NCBI GenBank assembly: GCA_023421635.1
Contig: JAEZSU010000326.1
Coordinates: 1-10,252, forward strand
Source of the DNA: Actinomycetes bacterium
GTDB lineage: Bacteria > Actinomycetota > Actinomycetes > Actinomycetales > Microbacteriaceae
Length of the DNA: 10,252 bases
Direction: 5' to 3'
Shown: positions 7,598-10,252 of the stretch, one piece after another
Numbering within the stretch: position 1 is the stretch's first letter
How the letters are laid out: each line of letters begins with the position of its first letter
Notes under the pieces: model-generated
The model's input: only the letters and a program-made list of their open reading frames with translations
What the model was told of the DNA's origin: nothing
The model's database searches: none
Position numbers and translations under genes: made by a program

Positions 7598-7950
7598 GCG
7601 TCGTCGCCGAGGATCGGGGTGCCCTGGTGGAAGAGGATGCGGGGGCCCTCGGCGGTGAGTCGCCACAGCGAGGAGCGGCGTACCCCGCCGTAGAGGTAGG
7701 TCAGCAGCAGCAGGTCCGTGTCGATCCGTCGGACGAACGGTTCCCGCAGCGACCCGCCGGTGAGCTGCGGGTCGGCCGCGAGCGCGACGATGATCGCCTC
7801 CCTCGTCCAGTGGGTGCCGGACTGCCCGATCTCGCTGAACTCCGGGTCGAGCAGTTCGTCCACCGCGTTCGCGTCGGCACGGACACGGGGGTCGAGCAGG
7901 CGCTCCTCCGCGGCGATCACGATCGCGGCGTCGGCGTCCTCGGCGGTCAT
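7594..7950 (-). CDS. NTF2-like / DUF4440 small protein
   Basis: This 118-residue protein looks like a member of the SnoaL/NTF2-like DUF4440 group: helical AAEERLLDPRVRADANAVDELLDPEFSEIG-type opening (described by residues about 12-40), then TREAIIVAL (about 49-57) and strands ending SSLWRL and ILFHQGTPI near the C-terminus. Members form small cone-shaped dimers; some bind or turn over small ligands, many have no known role. The ATG at 7950 is preferred over the GTG at 7956 because TAGTCT ends six bases before the ATG and directly abuts the GTG, and because no Shine-Dalgarno is present. The stop overlaps the MFS start, so it is the first gene of a coupled pair and may serve the exporter, which is inference. 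The rpsA terminator lies just upstream, making this an independent unit. Confidence 0.85.
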   Translation of the reverse strand: MTAEDADAAIVIAAEERLLDPRVRADANAVDELLDPEFSEIGQSGTHWTREAIIVALAADPQLTGGSLREPFVRRIDTDLLLLTYLYGGVRRSSLWRLTAEGPRILFHQGTPILGDDA

Positions 7951-7956
7951 GCGCAC

Positions 7957-7962
7957 AGACTA
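7957..7962 (-). promoter_or_regulatory. -10 element TAGTCT for a leaderless DUF4440-MFS mRNA
   Basis: TAGTCT fits TANNNT and ends six bases before the ATG at 7950. It is preceded by GGCGC, as before histidine kinase 1 (GCGCGC precedes TAACGT at kinase 2). It lies between the rpsA terminator and the gene, where a new promoter is needed. No clear -35 is visible. Confidence 0.55.
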
Positions 7963-7980
7963 GCGCCGCGCCGGAGACGA

Positions 7981-8016
7981 CGAGAGGGCCGGAACCCGAA
8001 GGTCCCGGCCCTCTCG
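7981..8016 (-). terminator. rpsA terminator: 16-bp stem capped by a UUCG tetraloop
   Basis: Arms 8016-8001 and 7996-7981 pair over 16 bp, with a single G-U wobble in the transcript direction, around the four-base loop TTCG (8000-7997). The loop is closed by C-G, the very stable cUUCGg form. It begins 17 bases past the rpsA stop. No long U-tract follows (TCGTCTCC), as is common for actinobacterial terminators. Read from the other strand the loop is CGAA. Confidence 0.88.
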
Positions 8017-8033
8017 AGAGAAGGGTCAGCCGA

Positions 8034-9485
8034 TCAACGGCCGGAGAGCTTCTCCCGGAGGGCTGCCAGCGCCTCGTCATCGGCGAGCGTGCCGATCGGG
8101 CTGGACTCGCTCGAGTAGGAGCTGCCGGCGTCGACGCCACCGACGTTGTTCGCCTCGGCCTCGAGAGCCTTGGCGACCTGCGCCTTGTGGGCCTCCCAGC
8201 GGGCCTGGGCGGCGGCGTACTCGGCCTCCCACGCGATGCGCTGCTCGTCGAAGCCTTCCTTCCACTGGCCGGTCTCCGCGTCGAAGCCCTCGGGGTACTT
8301 GTACTCCCCGTTCTCGTCGTACTCGGTGACCATGCCGTAGAGGGCCGGGTCGAACTCGGTGCCCTGCGGGTCGACGGCCTCGTTCGCCTGCTTGAGCGAC
8401 AGCGAGATGCGACGGCGCTCGAGGTCGATGTCGATGACCTTGACGAACACCTCTTCGCCGACCGAGACGACCTGCTCGGCGAGCTCGACGTGCTTGCCGG
8501 AGAGCTCGGAGATGTGCACGAGGCCCTCGATGCCGTCGGCGACGCGGACGAACGCACCGAACGGGACGAGCTTGGTGACCTTGCCCGGTGCGATCTGACC
8601 GATCGCGTGGGTGCGGGCGAAGACCTGCCACGGGTCCTCCTGCGTCGCCTTGAGCGACAGCGAGACGCGCTCGCGGTCGAGGTCGACCTCGAGGATCTCG
8701 ACGGTGACCTCCTGGCCCACCTCGACGACCTCGGAGGCGTGCTCGATGTGCTTCCAGGACAGCTCGGAGACGTGGACGAGACCGTCGACGCCACCGAGGT
8801 CCACGAAGGCACCGAAGTTGACGATCGAGGAGACCGTGCCCTTGCGGACCTGGCCCTTGTGCAGGTTGTTGAGGAAGTTGGAGCGGGACTCCGACTGCGT
8901 CTGCTCGAGCAGGGCGCGGCGGGACAGGACCACGTTGTTGCGGTTCTTGTCCAGCTCCAGGATCTTCGCCTCGAGCTCCTGGCCGAGGTACGGCGTCAGG
9001 TCGCGGACGCGGCGCAGCTCGATGAGCGAGGCGGGGAGGAAGCCGCGCAGGCCGATGTCGACGATGAGGCCACCCTTGACGACCTCGATGACCGAACCGG
9101 TGACGACGCCGTCGTTCTCCTTGATCTTCTCCACATCGCCCCAGGCGCGCTCGTACTGCGCACGCTTCTTGGAGAGGATGAGGCGGCCCTCCTTGTCCTC
9201 CTTCTGGAGGACAAGGGCCTCGACCTGGTCGCCGACCTTGACGACCTCGTTGGGGTCGACGTCGTGCTTGATCGAAAGCTCGCGGGAGGGGATGACACCC
9301 TCGGTCTTGTAACCGACGTCGAGGAGGACCTCGTCACGGTCGATCTTCACCACGGTGCCTTCGATGAGGTCACCGTCGTTGAAGAACTTCAGCGTCTTCT
9401 CGACCGCGGCCAGGAAGTCCTCAGCAGATCCGATGTCATTGATGGCGACCTGCTTGATGGCCGGGGCGGTCGTTGCGGTAGTCAT
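8034..9485 (-). CDS. rpsA: 30S ribosomal protein S1
   Basis: Ribosomal protein S1 binds mRNA on the 30S platform and helps translation initiation. The 483-residue product has four S1 (OB-fold) domains, about 38-106, 124-190, 209-278 and 295-366, the actinobacterial number rather than the six of Escherichia coli. Typical S1 cores are visible, such as FGAFVDLGGVDGLVHVSELS (third domain) and FGAFVRVADGIEGLVHISEL (fourth domain). A C-terminal tail (367-483) is acidic and rich in Tyr/Trp, then helical and alanine-rich (415-446), ending in a serine-rich stretch and LREKLSGR. The start at 9485 (MTTATT) is chosen because AAGGA lies 11 bases upstream and homologues begin near here; an in-frame ATG 30 codons upstream gives an unlikely low-complexity extension. 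It is expressed from its own leader and ended by a strong hairpin. Confidence 0.97.
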   Translation of the reverse strand: MTTATTAPAIKQVAINDIGSAEDFLAAVEKTLKFFNDGDLIEGTVVKIDRDEVLLDVGYKTEGVIPSRELSIKHDVDPNEVVKVGDQVEALVLQKEDKEGRLILSKKRAQYERAWGDVEKIKENDGVVTGSVIEVVKGGLIVDIGLRGFLPASLIELRRVRDLTPYLGQELEAKILELDKNRNNVVLSRRALLEQTQSESRSNFLNNLHKGQVRKGTVSSIVNFGAFVDLGGVDGLVHVSELSWKHIEHASEVVEVGQEVTVEILEVDLDRERVSLSLKATQEDPWQVFARTHAIGQIAPGKVTKLVPFGAFVRVADGIEGLVHISELSGKHVELAEQVVSVGEEVFVKVIDIDLERRRISLSLKQANEAVDPQGTEFDPALYGMVTEYDENGEYKYPEGFDAETGQWKEGFDEQRIAWEAEYAAAQARWEAHKAQVAKALEAEANNVGGVDAGSSYSSESSPIGTLADDEALAALREKLSGR

Positions 9486-9620
9486 GTAGTGGGTTGTCCT
9501 TGTTGGGTTGAAGGTCGGGCTCCGGCACGTGCGGATGCTCGGGCGGAGCGAAGCGGATTGGTGTTGCGACGTCATCGACGCGCGCGACGAAGCGCCGCAG
9601 TCGAGTGACGTTCAAGGATA
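9486..9620 (-). promoter_or_regulatory. rpsA: rpsA promoter (-10 TATCCT at 9620-9615) and about 120-nt 5' leader
   Basis: The 171-bp gap between the bfn stop and rpsA holds TATCCT, a good TANNNT -10; a start near 9608 would leave a leader of roughly 120 nt. At 17-18 bp upstream no TTGACA-like -35 is seen (GGTCTC). The leader contains small inverted repeats such as CGTC-GAT-GACG (9580-9570) but no structure I recognise as a known riboswitch or S1 autoregulatory fold. The Shine-Dalgarno AAGGA lies 11 bases before the ATG. Confidence 0.45.
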
Positions 9621-9637
9621 GCAGACGGCACCCACAC

Positions 9638-9658
9638 GAGACCGGGACCTCCGGCCTC
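9638..9658 (-). terminator. Possible weak terminator hairpin at the end of the DUF151 gene
   Basis: GAGGCCGG (9658-9651) can pair with CCGGTCTC (9645-9638), with one G-U wobble and a five-base loop. It begins inside the stop codon and has no U-tract, so it may be only partly effective or incidental. Confidence 0.3.
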
Positions 9659-10148
9659 ACTCGCGGAAGTCGTCCGGCTCCACGTCGTCGAGGAAGCGAT
9701 GGAACTCCTCGACGGCCTCTTCGGCCTCCGGGGCGATGAGGACGTCGGCGATCCCGGCATCCTCCATGACCCCGTCGTCGACGAAGATCGGGGCGTCGGC
9801 GCGGGAGGCGAGCGCGACCGCGTCGGAGGGGCGCGCGTCGATGACGCGGGGCCCCGCCGGGGTCATGAGGGTGATCTCGGCGAAGAACGTGCCGCCGTCG
9901 AGCCGGGTCACCTCGACCCGTTCCACCAGTGACTCCAGCTGCGTCAGCATCGCGATCATGAGGTCGTGGGCGAGCGGACGTGGCACCGGCGCCTTCTCCA
10001 CCGCGACCAGGATGGAACTCGCCTCCTGCGCGCCGATCCAGATCGGGAGGATCCTGCCCACGCCGGGAAGTGCGCCCACCGGTTTGAGAAGGACGACATG
10101 CTGCTCGGTGGCATCGAGCGCGACGCCGGCCACGCGGACATGGACCAT
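9657..10148 (-). CDS. Bifunctional nuclease family protein (DUF151/BFN)
   Basis: This 163-residue protein matches the DUF151 family, named for plant bifunctional nucleases reported to cut RNA and DNA; the role in actinobacteria is not settled. Family landmarks are ILPIWIGAQEASSI (33-46), RPLAHDLM (57-64), VIDARPSDAVALA (102-114) and PIFVDDGVM (120-128), followed by an acidic C-terminal helix (142-163) containing EEFHRFLDDVEPDDF. Length is normal for the family. The ATG at 10148 has a strong Shine-Dalgarno, GGAGG, eight bases upstream. It has its own promoter and faces away from the possible gene at the right edge. In other actinobacteria this gene lies near MerR-type regulators; none is visible here. 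Confidence 0.9.
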   Translation of the reverse strand: MVHVRVAGVALDATEQHVVLLKPVGALPGVGRILPIWIGAQEASSILVAVEKAPVPRPLAHDLMIAMLTQLESLVERVEVTRLDGGTFFAEITLMTPAGPRVIDARPSDAVALASRADAPIFVDDGVMEDAGIADVLIAPEAEEAVEEFHRFLDDVEPDDFRE

Positions 10149-10174
10149 GGCGATTCCCTCCGTCCGATGCTGCG

Positions 10175-10203
10175 AGCCTTGTCCGCCCCGGTGCCGCTGT
10201 CAA
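10175..10203 (-). promoter_or_regulatory. Promoter of the DUF151 gene (TTGACA, 17 bp, AAGGCT)
   Basis: A perfect -35 TTGACA (10203-10198) is followed after 17 bp by AAGGCT (10180-10175), a weak -10 that keeps the A at position 2 and the T at position 6. A start near 10168 would leave a leader of about 20 nt holding the GGAGG ribosome site. Confidence 0.55.
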
Positions 10204-10231
10204 CCGCCGGGACCCTGACCTTCGGCTCACC

Positions 10232-10237
10232 TAGCGT
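10232..10237 (+). promoter_or_regulatory. -10 element TAGCGT for a divergent leaderless gene
   Basis: TAGCGT ends six bases before the GTG at 10244, the same spacing seen before three other starts in this window, but on the plus strand. No clear -35 is visible at 17-18 bp. Confidence 0.4.
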
Positions 10238-10243
10238 GGCCGC

Positions 10244-10252
10244 GTGCCCCCC
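10244..10252 (+). CDS. Possible start of a divergent gene (only three codons in window)
   Basis: GTG CCC CCC at the very end of the window may begin a plus-strand gene reading M-P-P. The only support is the TAGCGT -10 six bases before the GTG and the need for a gene divergent from the DUF151 promoter. Nothing can be said of its product. Confidence 0.3.

Noticed and set aside
5237..7693. 818-codon open frame on the plus strand, and other long plus-strand frames
   Set aside because: Long open frames are expected opposite GC-rich genes; composition is Arg/His/Glu-rich with no domain or membrane pattern, and the minus strand genes there are certain.
7951..7956. GTG start for the DUF4440 protein two codons upstream
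   Set aside because: It abuts the TAGTCT -10 element, leaving no room for a transcript that includes it.
7598..8812. Upstream in-frame extension of the MFS gene into the rpsA region
   Set aside because: The extra residues are Ser/Arg-rich out-of-frame translation of rpsA and the DUF4440 gene and would cross the rpsA terminator.
9486..9575. Alternative rpsA start 30 codons upstream, or a leader peptide
   Set aside because: No ribosome site, low-complexity sequence unlike S1, and AAGGA fits the start at 9485.
1..10252. CRISPR arrays, insertion sequences, tRNA or rRNA genes
   Set aside because: No regularly spaced repeats, transposase motifs, terminal inverted repeats or tRNA-like cloverleaf segments were seen.

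Overview
The window is very GC-rich. It carries a four-domain actinobacterial ribosomal protein S1 gene, a bifunctional-nuclease (DUF151) gene and the start of coaE, and several genes appear to have leaderless starts. This fits a high-GC actinobacterium, most likely Microbacteriaceae such as Microbacterium. The assignment is inferred from protein flavour and gene order, not from a search.

Layout, read along the minus strand from right to left. A DUF151/BFN protein (10148-9657) has its own TTGACA promoter and a strong Shine-Dalgarno. At the right edge there may be the first codons of a divergent plus-strand gene (10244). rpsA follows (9485-8034) with a leader of about 120 nt and a 16-bp UUCG-capped hairpin as terminator (8016-7981). 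Next comes a run of six same-strand genes: an NTF2-like/DUF4440 protein (7950-7594), a 14-helix DHA2-type MFS transporter (7597-5972), membrane histidine kinase 2 (5962-4223), membrane protein with degenerate GGDEF 2 (4226-3039), membrane histidine kinase 1 (3000-1297), membrane protein with degenerate GGDEF 1 (1300-125), and coaE (120 to beyond the left edge). No gene-free stretch exceeds about 170 bases.

The main point of interest is 125-5962. A two-gene cassette is present twice in tandem: a six-helix PAS histidine kinase, then a seven-helix protein ending in a GGDEF-fold domain that has lost its GGDEF and RxxD signatures. In each copy the genes overlap by ATGA. The two kinases share a 19-nt start block with one mismatch, carrying a TAACGT -10 element exactly six bases before the ATG, which predicts leaderless mRNAs. 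No response regulator gene is in the window.

How they may work together (inference): each kinase and its partner are made in a fixed ratio and probably act in the same membrane, the GGDEF-like domain serving as a sensor or scaffold rather than a cyclase. The whole accessory block sits between rpsA and coaE, which are neighbours in other actinobacteria such as Mycobacterium tuberculosis, so the coenzyme A gene is now at the end of a signalling gene run.
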